Below are positions 41,233 through 49,613 of a DNA stretch of 64,000 nt, piece by piece. Source of the stretch: a virus; IMG/VR virus record IMGVR_UViG_3300042448_001702, positions 96,008 through 160,007 of that record. One strand, given 5' to 3'. Below the pieces are notes generated by a model. That model was not told the origin of the DNA. It did not search any database and was given only the letters and a program-made list of their open reading frames with translations. The position numbers were made by a program, and so were the translations under genes. How positions within the stretch are numbered: position 1 is the first letter of the stretch; the number at the start of each line of letters is the position of its first letter.

Positions 41233-42540
41233 TTAAACTTTATTAAGTTTTGGAATTTGCATTTTAGATGTATTTAATTTTGGAATATTAAATGGTACTA
41301 ATTTTGGCTGTGGTTTTATGTACGAATCAACAATATTAGTAAATCTTTCATGCATTTTTTCTAATGTGAAATTTTTTAAAGTATTTTCTCGTAGCCCTTC
41401 TGATTTTTCTAAATAAGAATTATAATTTTTATAAACATCATATATCTTATTAGCTGCATTTGAATAATTTGCACTAAACCATTGTGCTTCCTTTAGAATA
41501 AATTGGTCAGCAGCGGATTCATCAATTTGAGTTAGTGTACCTTCCAAAAACACAGTGTGTTCAGCTGGTAGGAAATCCATATGCCCACTCCAACCACTAG
41601 CTATAATTGGTTTACCTGTCAAAGTAAACTCAGCCATTGGTCTACCATACCCTTCACCTTTTGTGAATGAAATCATTGCTTTTATTTTTGGATGATGATA
41701 AAGATTACTCATATCTGTTTCTTCCATGTCACCATGTAACAAATAAATTGGTGGACATTTTTGACCAAATGATTTTACAACATCTTCTATTTTTTGTCTA
41801 ATGTTTTCTCTATCAATAACACTAAATCCAGCGTGTGATGTTTTTATTAAAAGAGCAGGTTTTTTATCCTTCGGAGTGTGTTGAAATACAGTTGCGAATG
41901 TTTTTAAAGTCATTCCAATATCTTTTCTATCTTGTCCCAAATTACCCTTTAACCAATGACCAACAACTAAGAAACAAAAATCTTCTTTTATATTTTCTAA
42001 TATGTCAGCTTTATCACCAGGTCTTTCAAATCCTTTATTGAATATTTCAGTATCAACACCTTCGAACAAAACTTCAATTGGTTTTTGTAATTTTATTTCA
42101 CCAACAATTTCTCCAGTTTGTTGATTTTTTTGTTGATATACTGTACCTGCTAAGTTTTGCATTGTAAATTTAGATGGTACTATAATCAAATCCATTTTAT
42201 TAGACCCATCAATAAAATCTTTTGGACAAATTGTAGTTTCTACACCAGCAGTTACACCAATGTTATAATGTCCTTTTGGTTCAAATTCATTTGCTACTGA
42301 AACTTGCATAAACACATCCGGTTTATCACCAATCTCACCAATTACTCTCTCTAACATCCAGCGGCCAAAATCATCATCATCACTTACTTGGTTTTGTGGT
42401 GTATTACCCCAACGAAGTGGAATAATCTTTATATCGTACTTATCCATCTTACGAAGTGATTTCATCAAATCTCTACAATGGTCACCATACCCACTTCTAG
42501 TAAAAATAGGTCCCTGAAATACTAATGTTGGTTTATTCAT
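41233..42540 (-). CDS. GT-B glycosyltransferase (GT1/GT4 type)
   Basis: A 435-residue protein. The N-terminal half holds FQGPIFTRSGYGDHCRDLM, where the glycine-rich loop binds the acceptor side. The C-terminal half has a donor domain with FTKGEGYGRPMAEFTLTGKP, the E-x7-E-like motif of GT4 enzymes. It is the larger of two adjacent GT-B genes. Substrate unknown. Confidence 0.8.
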   Translation of the reverse strand: MNKPTLVFQGPIFTRSGYGDHCRDLMKSLRKMDKYDIKIIPLRWGNTPQNQVSDDDDFGRWMLERVIGEIGDKPDVFMQVSVANEFEPKGHYNIGVTAGVETTICPKDFIDGSNKMDLIIVPSKFTMQNLAGTVYQQKNQQTGEIVGEIKLQKPIEVLFEGVDTEIFNKGFERPGDKADILENIKEDFCFLVVGHWLKGNLGQDRKDIGMTLKTFATVFQHTPKDKKPALLIKTSHAGFSVIDRENIRQKIEDVVKSFGQKCPPIYLLHGDMEETDMSNLYHHPKIKAMISFTKGEGYGRPMAEFTLTGKPIIASGWSGHMDFLPAEHTVFLEGTLTQIDESAADQFILKEAQWFSANYSNAANKIYDVYKNYNSYLEKSEGLRENTLKNFTLEKMHERFTNIVDSYIKPQPKLVPFNIPKLNTSKMQIPKLNKV

Positions 42541-42550
42541 ATACTATAAC

Positions 42551-43933
42551 TTATTTAACTTTAAATACCTCAAATCTTTGGCGAGGTTTCCAATTTTCAA
42601 ATGTTGATTCAATTCCATCAATTAATGTTTGGCACATATTTGTATGAGATAATCCTGCTTCGTTTATAAAATGTTCTCTACCTTTAAGAGCGTTTGCTTT
42701 TCTTTCTTCTTTTGGTGTGTTATACATTTTCTCAATTGCTTCAGCAACTTCGGTTACATCAACTCTATCATCCCAAATATAAGGCGTTGGTACTGAACCT
42801 GCTAATGCCATTGCTCTACTCCATACCGGAATAGCCCAAGGACCAGGTTCTGCTTTGGCTTCCCATTTTCTCCACTCATGTAATGAACCAATTTTAATAT
42901 AATCGTCAGCAACTAATACATTGCCTTCTACTTTAAATCCACATTGGTCTTGCAATCCACCAGTTACATTTACGATGATTGGTGTACCAGCCATTACCGA
43001 TTCTGCAGTTGCTAATCCAAATCCTTCGTTGTTAGCGATGTTGATTGTACAATCTACTATATTATAGATAAGATTCAATTCTTGTTGTGACCTTCTTTTT
43101 TCTGAAAACTTAATATTAACATCAGATGCTACAGCTTCGATAACAGCATAAAGGTCAGTTCCATTTTCATCCACCGGTTGTGTATGCATTAATAGTAAGC
43201 ACTTATCTGCTTTTTCTTTTCCAATCTTGTCACAAAATAATTTATAAGCATATATAACATCAGCTGGTTGCTTTCTTCTAATATTACGATTTGACCAATA
43301 AAGAACAAAATCGTATTCTTTATCACCTAATACATCTTTTTTGAATTCTGCCGAAACTTCTTCCGGTTTGTATATATCAGTATTAATACCATGTGGTACG
43401 TATCCTACTTGCCAATCAGCTTTTGGTTTCCAAGTTGGTTTATCAATTCTTGCACTAATTCTTTTAATGATACCATATGTTTGGCGAGATATACAACCAA
43501 TCCAATCACAACTTTCATAGAAGTTACGATTATACATTGGGTCTGGTAAATCATCCCAAATTGCGTAAAATAATAGTGGTACGTTTTGTCTAATTTCGTG
43601 CTCAATATCATATAACCAAGTCCAATAACGAGGGTCAGTAAAGTGTAGGATAGCATCTGGTCTTTCTGCGTTAATTAGTTGCCTAATCAAATCCGCATTA
43701 CCATAACCATTCCAAGGTAAAATTTTTACATTAGCATCTGCAATTCCATAATTTTTTTGGATGTCTTCACTTACATCTAAAACTTTACCTGCTTCTGGGT
43801 GATTAATTGCCGCACCTACTTGAAACCAATCGTATTTGTGAGCAGTTCCTAAAACCAATTCCTTAGACATTGTAGCGATACCACTCGCCATTCTTAAATC
43901 ATCTGAAAGTAACAATATTTTTTTCTTTGCCAT
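42551..43933 (-). CDS. GT-B glycosyltransferase (GT4 type)
   Basis: A 460-residue protein with the N-terminal LLLSDDLRMASGIATMSKEL and a C-terminal donor site NIANNEGFGLATAESVMAGTP carrying the GT4 ExxA/G-type motif. It lies 10 nt upstream of the other GT-B gene and begins the glycan island downstream of a ribbon-helix-helix gene. The two GT-B enzymes may act in sequence on one glycan. Confidence 0.82.
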   Translation of the reverse strand: MAKKKILLLSDDLRMASGIATMSKELVLGTAHKYDWFQVGAAINHPEAGKVLDVSEDIQKNYGIADANVKILPWNGYGNADLIRQLINAERPDAILHFTDPRYWTWLYDIEHEIRQNVPLLFYAIWDDLPDPMYNRNFYESCDWIGCISRQTYGIIKRISARIDKPTWKPKADWQVGYVPHGINTDIYKPEEVSAEFKKDVLGDKEYDFVLYWSNRNIRRKQPADVIYAYKLFCDKIGKEKADKCLLLMHTQPVDENGTDLYAVIEAVASDVNIKFSEKRRSQQELNLIYNIVDCTINIANNEGFGLATAESVMAGTPIIVNVTGGLQDQCGFKVEGNVLVADDYIKIGSLHEWRKWEAKAEPGPWAIPVWSRAMALAGSVPTPYIWDDRVDVTEVAEAIEKMYNTPKEERKANALKGREHFINEAGLSHTNMCQTLIDGIESTFENWKPRQRFEVFKVK

Positions 43934-43941
43934 AACTAATT

Positions 43942-44142
43942 TTAAAATTGTGAACCTGAAACTTGAAGTTTTAAATACTCATTCATTTCTTTTCTGAAAT
44001 CTTCATCATTAACATATCTTTCCACAGTTCGATTTACTAACTTCTGAAGTGTTACATCTGATGTGAATGATACTTTTTTAAAGGATGAGTAAACATCTTT
44101 CAAGATTTTCACAGTTGTTAATTTTGTGTTTTCTTGAGTCAT
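43942..44142 (-). CDS. Ribbon-helix-helix-like DNA-binding protein (66 aa)
   Basis: A small protein with the pattern of an RHH transcription factor: a short strand (LTTVKILKDV), a helix (YSSFKKVSF) and a second helix (TLQKLVNRTVERYVNDEDF). Such proteins bind DNA as dimers and often regulate their own operon. It precedes the glycan island, so control of those genes is plausible. RHH folds are hard to call by eye, so this is moderate. Confidence 0.6.
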   Translation of the reverse strand: MTQENTKLTTVKILKDVYSSFKKVSFTSDVTLQKLVNRTVERYVNDEDFRKEMNEYLKLQVSGSQF

Positions 44143-44218
44143 TATAATATTAATTTATATATTTGTATATATAAGTATATTATAAAAATAAAAAACAACT
44201 ATTTTTAAAGAACTTTTT

Positions 44219-45088
44219 TTATTTATCAGCCTTACCATCACAATGCTTTCCTAAGAACTCACACCATTTACAATTCTTTTTGTTGGTACCCGGTACTTTG
44301 GGGAACTGAATATCTTTATAAGTTCCATCATCATTAAACACCGTATTGATAAATTCCATAAATTCATCATGTGCTTTTGTAACTGATGGTGCTCCATGCG
44401 AAGGAGCATGTTTTGATATGTAAGGAATTGGAAATGCCGAATCTTCGGGCAACTTCCTTCTCATAATTTGATATTCAACTCTAATTTTGGAAAGTGGAAT
44501 ATTAAATAATTCTGAGTAATATTTTTTATATAATAGTATTTGTGCGTTCTTAAACTTATCAGCTTTTTGGTATTGATTCCAACCTTGAGTTGATGTTTTA
44601 AGGTCAATAATGATAATTGAGTTCTCTGCTAAATCTCTAAGTACAATATCTATGAATCCAATAAAATGAACCCCTTCTTTGATTTTAGCATTAAGTGGAA
44701 TCTCAATACCAACTAATTCAAATCCTGATTTAGAATAGAATTTATTAAGATTCTTTTTTAACCATTCTAATATTCTTCTACCATCACCATAAAATTCTTC
44801 TAATTCAATTTGAGTACACGGAGTTCCTTCACTAAGGGCTTCTTTTTCTTTAGTAAAGTTTTCTTTCAATCTATCTAATAATAATTTATCCAAATTAATC
44901 TCATCGGCTTGTTTTTTGGATACACCATACATTACTGAAAGATAGTGTTGAATAGTTTCGTGCATTGAACTACCAAAGATAGTATGAATGTTTCCAGAAC
45001 TTTCACCTAACTTATCTATGTAATTTAACTTATATTGTTGTGGGCAGCTACTCCACATTGAGTACTGCGAAAATGATACTTTTGCCAT
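44219..45088 (-). CDS. Cas4/RecB-like PD-(D/E)XK nuclease with Fe-S cysteines
   Basis: A 289-residue protein. FGSSMHETIQHYL and then GFIDIVLRDL...IIIIDLKTST form the PD-(D/E)XK core, with the catalytic D-x-K in IDLKTS. Four cysteines (Cys15, Cys273, Cys276 and Cys283) have the one-plus-three spacing of the Cas4/AddB 4Fe-4S cluster. The product is probably a 5'-3' exonuclease or recombination nuclease. It has its own promoter at 45093-45124. Confidence 0.85.
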   Translation of the reverse strand: MAKVSFSQYSMWSSCPQQYKLNYIDKLGESSGNIHTIFGSSMHETIQHYLSVMYGVSKKQADEINLDKLLLDRLKENFTKEKEALSEGTPCTQIELEEFYGDGRRILEWLKKNLNKFYSKSGFELVGIEIPLNAKIKEGVHFIGFIDIVLRDLAENSIIIIDLKTSTQGWNQYQKADKFKNAQILLYKKYYSELFNIPLSKIRVEYQIMRRKLPEDSAFPIPYISKHAPSHGAPSVTKAHDEFMEFINTVFNDDGTYKDIQFPKVPGTNKKNCKWCEFLGKHCDGKADK

Positions 45089-45092
45089 AATG

Positions 45093-45124
45093 TAAAGATA
45101 CGAAAAAATGGTGAATATACCAAA
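45093..45124 (-). promoter_or_regulatory. Bacteroidota-type promoter for the Cas4-like gene
   Basis: On the minus strand, TTTGG (45120-45124) is followed after 19 nt by TATCTTTA (45093-45100), and the ATG at 45088 comes a few bases later. The leader is therefore extremely short. The -33 box abuts the stop of the clamp-loader gene. Confidence 0.65.
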
Positions 45125-45574
45125 TTAAACTTTGAGTTTTAATTTAGTAATTTGCTTAGTGTCAGTACCATAAGCCTCCGCAATTTCTTTGATGTGTTGC
45201 TTACCTGCGGTTGTTTGATAAAGTATATGAACATAATCCTCAGCTTCTAACTTAGATACTTCATAATACTTTGCAACTAACTCAATAACCCAACCTTCAT
45301 ACTTATCGGCTGAAGCTGGTTTCATATATTTTAAGAATGCTCTAGTCTTTGGTATCAATCCGATAAGAGCAAGATACATTGCTTTTGGTGGAGCTTCCTG
45401 AATGTAAGGTGATATATCTGCTATCAACTCTATCCATTCGGATTTCATAGAAAGAAAACGGAGTATCATATAGTTACTCCATGTCTTTTTATCGCTCTCA
45501 TCAAGCTTATCCCAATACTTTGGGTCTTTATCTTGCGTTATTGCATTTATATGGTCGAATAATGTTTTAGCCAT
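45125..45574 (-). CDS. 62: Clamp-loader small subunit (gp62-like)
   Basis: A 149-residue helical protein with KAMYLALIGLIPKTRAFLKY and KYEGWVIELVAKYYEVSKLE, resembling T4 gp62 (187 residues) in composition and in the motif around LIG. It is immediately followed by a zinc-ribbon gene and then the gp44-like gene, matching the T4 clamp-loader neighbourhood. With gp44 it would open and load the sliding clamp. Sequence similarity in this family is weak, so context carries much of the call. Confidence 0.75.
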   Translation of the reverse strand: MAKTLFDHINAITQDKDPKYWDKLDESDKKTWSNYMILRFLSMKSEWIELIADISPYIQEAPPKAMYLALIGLIPKTRAFLKYMKPASADKYEGWVIELVAKYYEVSKLEAEDYVHILYQTTAGKQHIKEIAEAYGTDTKQITKLKLKV

Positions 45575-45864
45575 TAATCTTCTTTTTTATTCATCTTATC
45601 TTTAGCTTCTAAAGCTTTAAGTTCTATTTGTTTTGAAAACTCTTGTTCAGCACCACATTCACCACAAACTGCGATTTGAAATGGAATATGAACGTCTTGG
45701 TCACCACCATACGCCAACTTAGATAATCTTCTAAGTTTCATAGCTGGGATGAACACATTATATCCACATTTTTCACACACCATTGGTGTTGATGATGATA
45801 TATCTAGTTTTGGTTGCATTCCGCCCATTTGTGGAATCTCCCCCTGTCCGATAATGTTAGCCAT
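45574..45864 (-). CDS. Zinc-ribbon protein (96 aa)
   Basis: CEKCGYNVFI and VCGECGAEQEF hold two CxxC pairs that would bind one zinc. The N-terminus is Gly/Met/Gln-rich and disordered, and the C-terminus is a charged helix. It lies between the gp44-like and gp62-like clamp-loader genes with a one-base overlap on one side. Its function may relate to replication or late transcription, but this is not shown by sequence. Confidence 0.68.
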   Translation of the reverse strand: MANIIGQGEIPQMGGMQPKLDISSSTPMVCEKCGYNVFIPAMKLRRLSKLAYGGDQDVHIPFQIAVCGECGAEQEFSKQIELKALEAKDKMNKKED

Positions 45865-45865
45865 A

Positions 45866-46804
45866 TTATATTATATTTAAAATTTGTATTAAGGTTGATG
45901 CTGCTATAATTTCTTTATCAATTGCTACCGCAGATTTAGCAATACTATCACCTAAAATAAGGATTACGCCCGATGTGTTATCAGCTGCATATTCATCTAC
46001 CTTATCATAAAGTAGTGTGTACAATTCTGAAAACTCCGATGCTCTACTATCAATTATAGCCTGTCTTAACTTCATGTATTTATTTCTTTTATCATCATTT
46101 GATTTAAGAATATCCAATACTTTTAATTTGTAATCATTCTCTAATAGATTTTGCACATCCACTTTCAACTTACCTTTATGCGAGTTAAGTTGGCAAGTAT
46201 TGATTACCTTACGAATATCAGGATAACTAGCATCAATTATTGGAACTAAATCTTTTGGGTCAAACTCCACTTCTTCAGCTTTCAAAATTTTACTCATCTG
46301 AATTGCTACATCCTTTTTAGTTGGTGGAATGATTTGGAAAGATTGACATCTACTCTGAATTGGTTCGATTACTTTCTCAACATAGTTGCACGTTAAGATG
46401 AATCGACAATGTTTAGAGAATGTTTCCATTAAGTTACGAAGGATTGCCTGAGCGTTTTGTGACATATAATCAAACTCATCCATTATGATAATCTTAAATG
46501 GTTTGAATCCCATAGAAGATGCAAAGTTTTTTACTTTTGTTCTTACAGTCTCAACGTTATTTTCATCCGATGCGTTGATAATCATATAATCACAATCTAA
46601 CGATTTAACAATTAATTTTGCTAACGTAGTTTTTCCCGTACCTGCTCTACCGTATAATAGTAAATGTGGTACATCTCCACTTTCTAAATAAGTTTCTACT
46701 TTTGATTTTAGGTGCTCATTACCTACATAATCTACCAACTTATTTGGGCGATATTTTTCTACCCATAATGAGTGGTTATTTTCTTCTTGTTGATATTCAA
46801 ACAT
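45866..46804 (-). CDS. 44: Clamp-loader large subunit (gp44/RFC-like)
   Basis: A 312-residue AAA+ protein with LWVEKYRPNKLVDYVGNEHL (the RFC start), Walker A GRAGTGKT (52-59), Walker B MDEFD (108-112) and the SRC arginine motif in IEPIQSRCQSF. It should form a tetramer that, with gp62, loads the clamp using ATP. It overlaps no neighbour and is 6 nt from the dUTPase gene. Confidence 0.93.
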   Translation of the reverse strand: MFEYQQEENNHSLWVEKYRPNKLVDYVGNEHLKSKVETYLESGDVPHLLLYGRAGTGKTTLAKLIVKSLDCDYMIINASDENNVETVRTKVKNFASSMGFKPFKIIIMDEFDYMSQNAQAILRNLMETFSKHCRFILTCNYVEKVIEPIQSRCQSFQIIPPTKKDVAIQMSKILKAEEVEFDPKDLVPIIDASYPDIRKVINTCQLNSHKGKLKVDVQNLLENDYKLKVLDILKSNDDKRNKYMKLRQAIIDSRASEFSELYTLLYDKVDEYAADNTSGVILILGDSIAKSAVAIDKEIIAASTLIQILNII

Positions 46805-46810
46805 ATTTTT

Positions 46811-47245
46811 TTATTTTCCAGTTGAACCGAATCCGCCTTCGCCTCTTTCGGTATTTGATAATTCTTCTGCTTCTACAAATTCAATAGGTGGATGTGGTAT
46901 AATCATAATTTGTGCAATTCTATCACCTATTTGGTATTTTTCAGATTCATTACCTTTCAACCAATTAGTTTTTTTGAATGTAGCTTGTAACTCACCTCTG
47001 TACCCACTATCAATTACACCTACACAATTTGTTAATGCCAAATCATATTTTCTAACAGATGAACGAGGAAATATTAATCCTACAAATCCATAAGGAATTT
47101 CCAATGCTATACCCATACCATAGGTAACATCAGTTATAGTTTCTGATATTATTGAAGTTGCTACTAAATCCATTCCAGCATCACCAGCTTTAGCGTATGT
47201 TGGAATTACTGCGTTTGGATTAAGCTTCTTTATTCTCACTTGCAT
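46811..47245 (-). CDS. dut: dUTP pyrophosphatase
   Basis: The start at 47245 (MQVRIKKLN) is chosen because it gives the normal N-terminus. The five dUTPase motifs are visible: AGDAGMDLVA, PRSSVRKYDL, GVIDSGYRGEL, GDRIAQIMI and the C-terminal RGEGGFGSTG. The trimeric enzyme turns dUTP into dUMP, lowering uracil in DNA and supplying thymidylate synthesis. It overlaps the upstream gene by 26 nt. Confidence 0.95.
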   Translation of the reverse strand: MQVRIKKLNPNAVIPTYAKAGDAGMDLVATSIISETITDVTYGMGIALEIPYGFVGLIFPRSSVRKYDLALTNCVGVIDSGYRGELQATFKKTNWLKGNESEKYQIGDRIAQIMIIPHPPIEFVEAEELSNTERGEGGFGSTGK

Positions 47246-47624
47246 ATTCTTCCATTTTTTGGTCAAAATTTTCCATATCAGCTTCTTTTAAACTAAAAGC
47301 TTCTCTTTGTTTTTCTCTCATTACTCTACCTTCATCGGATAATTCTCTAGCAAATATTTTAAAACATTTACCAGATTCTCCATTTGTAAATGTAATATAA
47401 GAATTTTCTACATTTGTAATTGTAAAAATTACTTTAGGGTCTTCTTGCTTATTTAATTGGTCATCTGTCCAAGCAAATACTTGTGGTTTATCTTCATCAA
47501 ATTGAAAACACCATTCACAATCTTCATATTTTTTTTGTTGGATTGAAATTACACCCAGATCATTTTGAGTTGGGGTTTCAAATTCAACTTCTTTTACTTC
47601 TTCTTTTTGTTTTTTCTTTGCCAT
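47220..47624 (-). CDS. Hypothetical protein (134 aa)
   Basis: A lysine-rich start (MAKKKQKEEVKEVEFETPTQ), a beta-rich middle (KVIFTITNVENSYITFTNGE) and an acidic helical end (ENFDQKMEEYASENKEA). It lies in the replication module between the DruA-like gene and the dUTPase. No family recognised. Confidence 0.55.
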   Translation of the reverse strand: MAKKKQKEEVKEVEFETPTQNDLGVISIQQKKYEDCEWCFQFDEDKPQVFAWTDDQLNKQEDPKVIFTITNVENSYITFTNGESGKCFKIFARELSDEGRVMREKQREAFSLKEADMENFDQKMEEYASENKEA

Positions 47625-47638
47625 AATTTTATTTTTTT

Positions 47639-48850
47639 TTATCTTCCTACTTCTCCCAAATATTTTTCTTTCATTTCTTCCCAGCTGATTCCAATCGCAT
47701 CTATGTAGAATAAATGTTCAGGTTTGATTCTGCCTTCATCATGTAGTTTTGTGTATCTACTAATAGCGTGTTTTTTCCACCATTTATTGATGTATTCTGT
47801 ACCTTGCTTAAACTTATCTTTGATGATTAGTTTATCTTCGGTAATTTCGTTACGAAGGAATTCACAACCATTCTCATACATCATAGCCATATACACACCT
47901 CTTTTAAATCCGTGATGATATTCAGTTGCCTTAATACCACATTCTTTAAAGATTTGTCCTAATATCTTTTGTTTGATACCACTAACAGGTCCGTTAGCTT
48001 CATATCCCATGTTAGCACCATTACGAGCTCTCTCATCTGATATATTTTCTTTATACCATTCGGCACGATTTTCTTTTAACCATTGATGCCAAGGGTCATA
48101 ATACTTATCATCCGGCTTAATGCTAATCTTACCAGCCGATTCACCTAAAGTTTTGAAAAGTGGAATACCATTGTATTGAGAATGGATACCATACAAAGAT
48201 GTTGTACCTACTGCTATAAGTACATTCTCATATTTCTTCTTCCAATACTCTCTTACTTCCGGCACCGTAGTCATCATAGCGATTAACTTACCACCTAAGA
48301 AGTTATAACCCAATGGTTGAGTACATACAATTGTAGAAGCAATAGTTGTATTATTTAACTTACCTTTTACAAATTTATCATCTTTAGTCCAACCAATGAA
48401 GTTATCTCTCACACCTAATGCGGTTACATCGGATGCTAAAGAGATTTGACCTAATAACTTTCCGCTTGTTCTATCTTTTACATTAATCTTTACATTTCTG
48501 CCAGGGTTTGCTGTAAAATCCATTGTGTGAATCATTCGTCTTACCGCTGCCCACTTAGTAGATTCTTTGGCATCATCCACAATCTCAACGTAAGGGTCTA
48601 ACGATTCAATTTCTTTTATCGTTAGCTCCTTATTGTTGATGTCAGTTGGTCTCCATTGAAGGTCATAATAAGATGCAATTTGGGATTTAGCCTGAATCAT
48701 TGTAGGGTCTTGCAACTCTACCCACTTTTTGTATAAAGTTTGCTCCTGCACAGACATCGTCATTAGATAGTCCATGTTTTCTTTTAACTTTTGTTTTTCA
48801 ACATCAAAGTCAAAGACAGGTTTTTGTGGTTCGGTATCCCAAAAGCTCAT
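47639..48850 (-). CDS. DruA/DUF4338-like protein
   Basis: A 403-residue protein. Its middle, GKLLGQISLASDVTALGVRD followed by NFIGWT, resembles the DUF4338 domain known from the DruA protein of the Druantia anti-phage system. YNGIPLFKTLGESAGKISI continues the same pattern. The C-terminal 120 residues are basic. DruA's biochemical role is unsettled. In this phage it lies between the clamp and dUTPase genes, so a replication or DNA-protection role is possible. The match was made by eye and is moderate. Confidence 0.55.
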   Translation of the reverse strand: MSFWDTEPQKPVFDFDVEKQKLKENMDYLMTMSVQEQTLYKKWVELQDPTMIQAKSQIASYYDLQWRPTDINNKELTIKEIESLDPYVEIVDDAKESTKWAAVRRMIHTMDFTANPGRNVKINVKDRTSGKLLGQISLASDVTALGVRDNFIGWTKDDKFVKGKLNNTTIASTIVCTQPLGYNFLGGKLIAMMTTVPEVREYWKKKYENVLIAVGTTSLYGIHSQYNGIPLFKTLGESAGKISIKPDDKYYDPWHQWLKENRAEWYKENISDERARNGANMGYEANGPVSGIKQKILGQIFKECGIKATEYHHGFKRGVYMAMMYENGCEFLRNEITEDKLIIKDKFKQGTEYINKWWKKHAISRYTKLHDEGRIKPEHLFYIDAIGISWEEMKEKYLGEVGR

Positions 48851-48852
48851 AA

Positions 48853-49548
48853 TTACTTAATTTCTACGAGGTAATAGTTTGAAGTGTAATCACCATCGGT
48901 AAACGATACGTGTGATAATCCTTTAGATGAAATCTTTAATGAAGATGTCTTAGAACCTTTGTTAGCCATTAAGATAGCTTTCAAATACTTTGCTGAAAAT
49001 GCTATTGGTTCAATATCTTCTTTACATTTACAATCTACAGCGATTGAAATTCGGTTAGAGTTAATTGAAGAATAACCCAATATAACTTCACCACTTCCAC
49101 CTTTACAAGTGAATGTAAATGTATCAGCATCAGCCAATGCACCTTTAGATTTGATGAACTTGTTAATAAAGTCATCATTAAGTGTAATCTCTGCATCAAA
49201 TTCAGGCAAAGCCTTCAAATCGGGTACCGCAGGAATTACTGAAGGTGCTGCTAACATATATTGTACCTTAGTACCTTTATCAGCGAACTTAACTGCTCCA
49301 GTTGTTTCTTCTACAGTGATTGCCTCATCCAATACACTCAACAATCCTTTTAATTGTGATGTAGTGTAGATGCCAAATTCACCTTTTGGAAAATCCTTTT
49401 CAGCTACAGTAACATCACCCAATAGAGTTTTGTCATCTGAAATCATTCTTACTGAAAGATTCTTACCATCGGCTTTTACCATAACGGATTCAATCTCACC
49501 ACCAAGGTTGTAACGATTGATAAAACCATCAAATTTACTTTTGTTCAT
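48853..49548 (-). CDS. 45: Sliding clamp (gp45/PCNA-like)
   Basis: A 231-residue protein, the length of T4 gp45 (228). It has alternating strands and helices with a two-lobed pattern, for example VMVKADGKNLSVRMISDDKT and SSINSNRISIAVDCKCKEDI, and ends in the C-terminal strand YTSNYYLVEIK. It lies between DNA polymerase and the clamp-loader genes, as in T4. It encircles DNA and gives the polymerase processivity. The context is strong; sequence similarity is modest. Confidence 0.82.
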   Translation of the reverse strand: MNKSKFDGFINRYNLGGEIESVMVKADGKNLSVRMISDDKTLLGDVTVAEKDFPKGEFGIYTTSQLKGLLSVLDEAITVEETTGAVKFADKGTKVQYMLAAPSVIPAVPDLKALPEFDAEITLNDDFINKFIKSKGALADADTFTFTCKGGSGEVILGYSSINSNRISIAVDCKCKEDIEPIAFSAKYLKAILMANKGSKTSSLKISSKGLSHVSFTDGDYTSNYYLVEIK

Positions 49549-49581
49549 AATATACTTTTTATAGTTTAAGTTTTAGAAATA

Positions 49582-49613
49582 CAAATATACGAAAAATTAT
49601 TCAATCTACCAAA
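49582..49613 (-). promoter_or_regulatory. Bacteroidota-type promoter for the clamp operon
   Basis: On the minus strand, TTTGG (49609-49613) is followed after 19 nt by TATATTTG (49582-49589), directly after the polymerase stop codon. It drives the clamp, DruA-like, dUTPase and clamp-loader genes. Confidence 0.72.
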
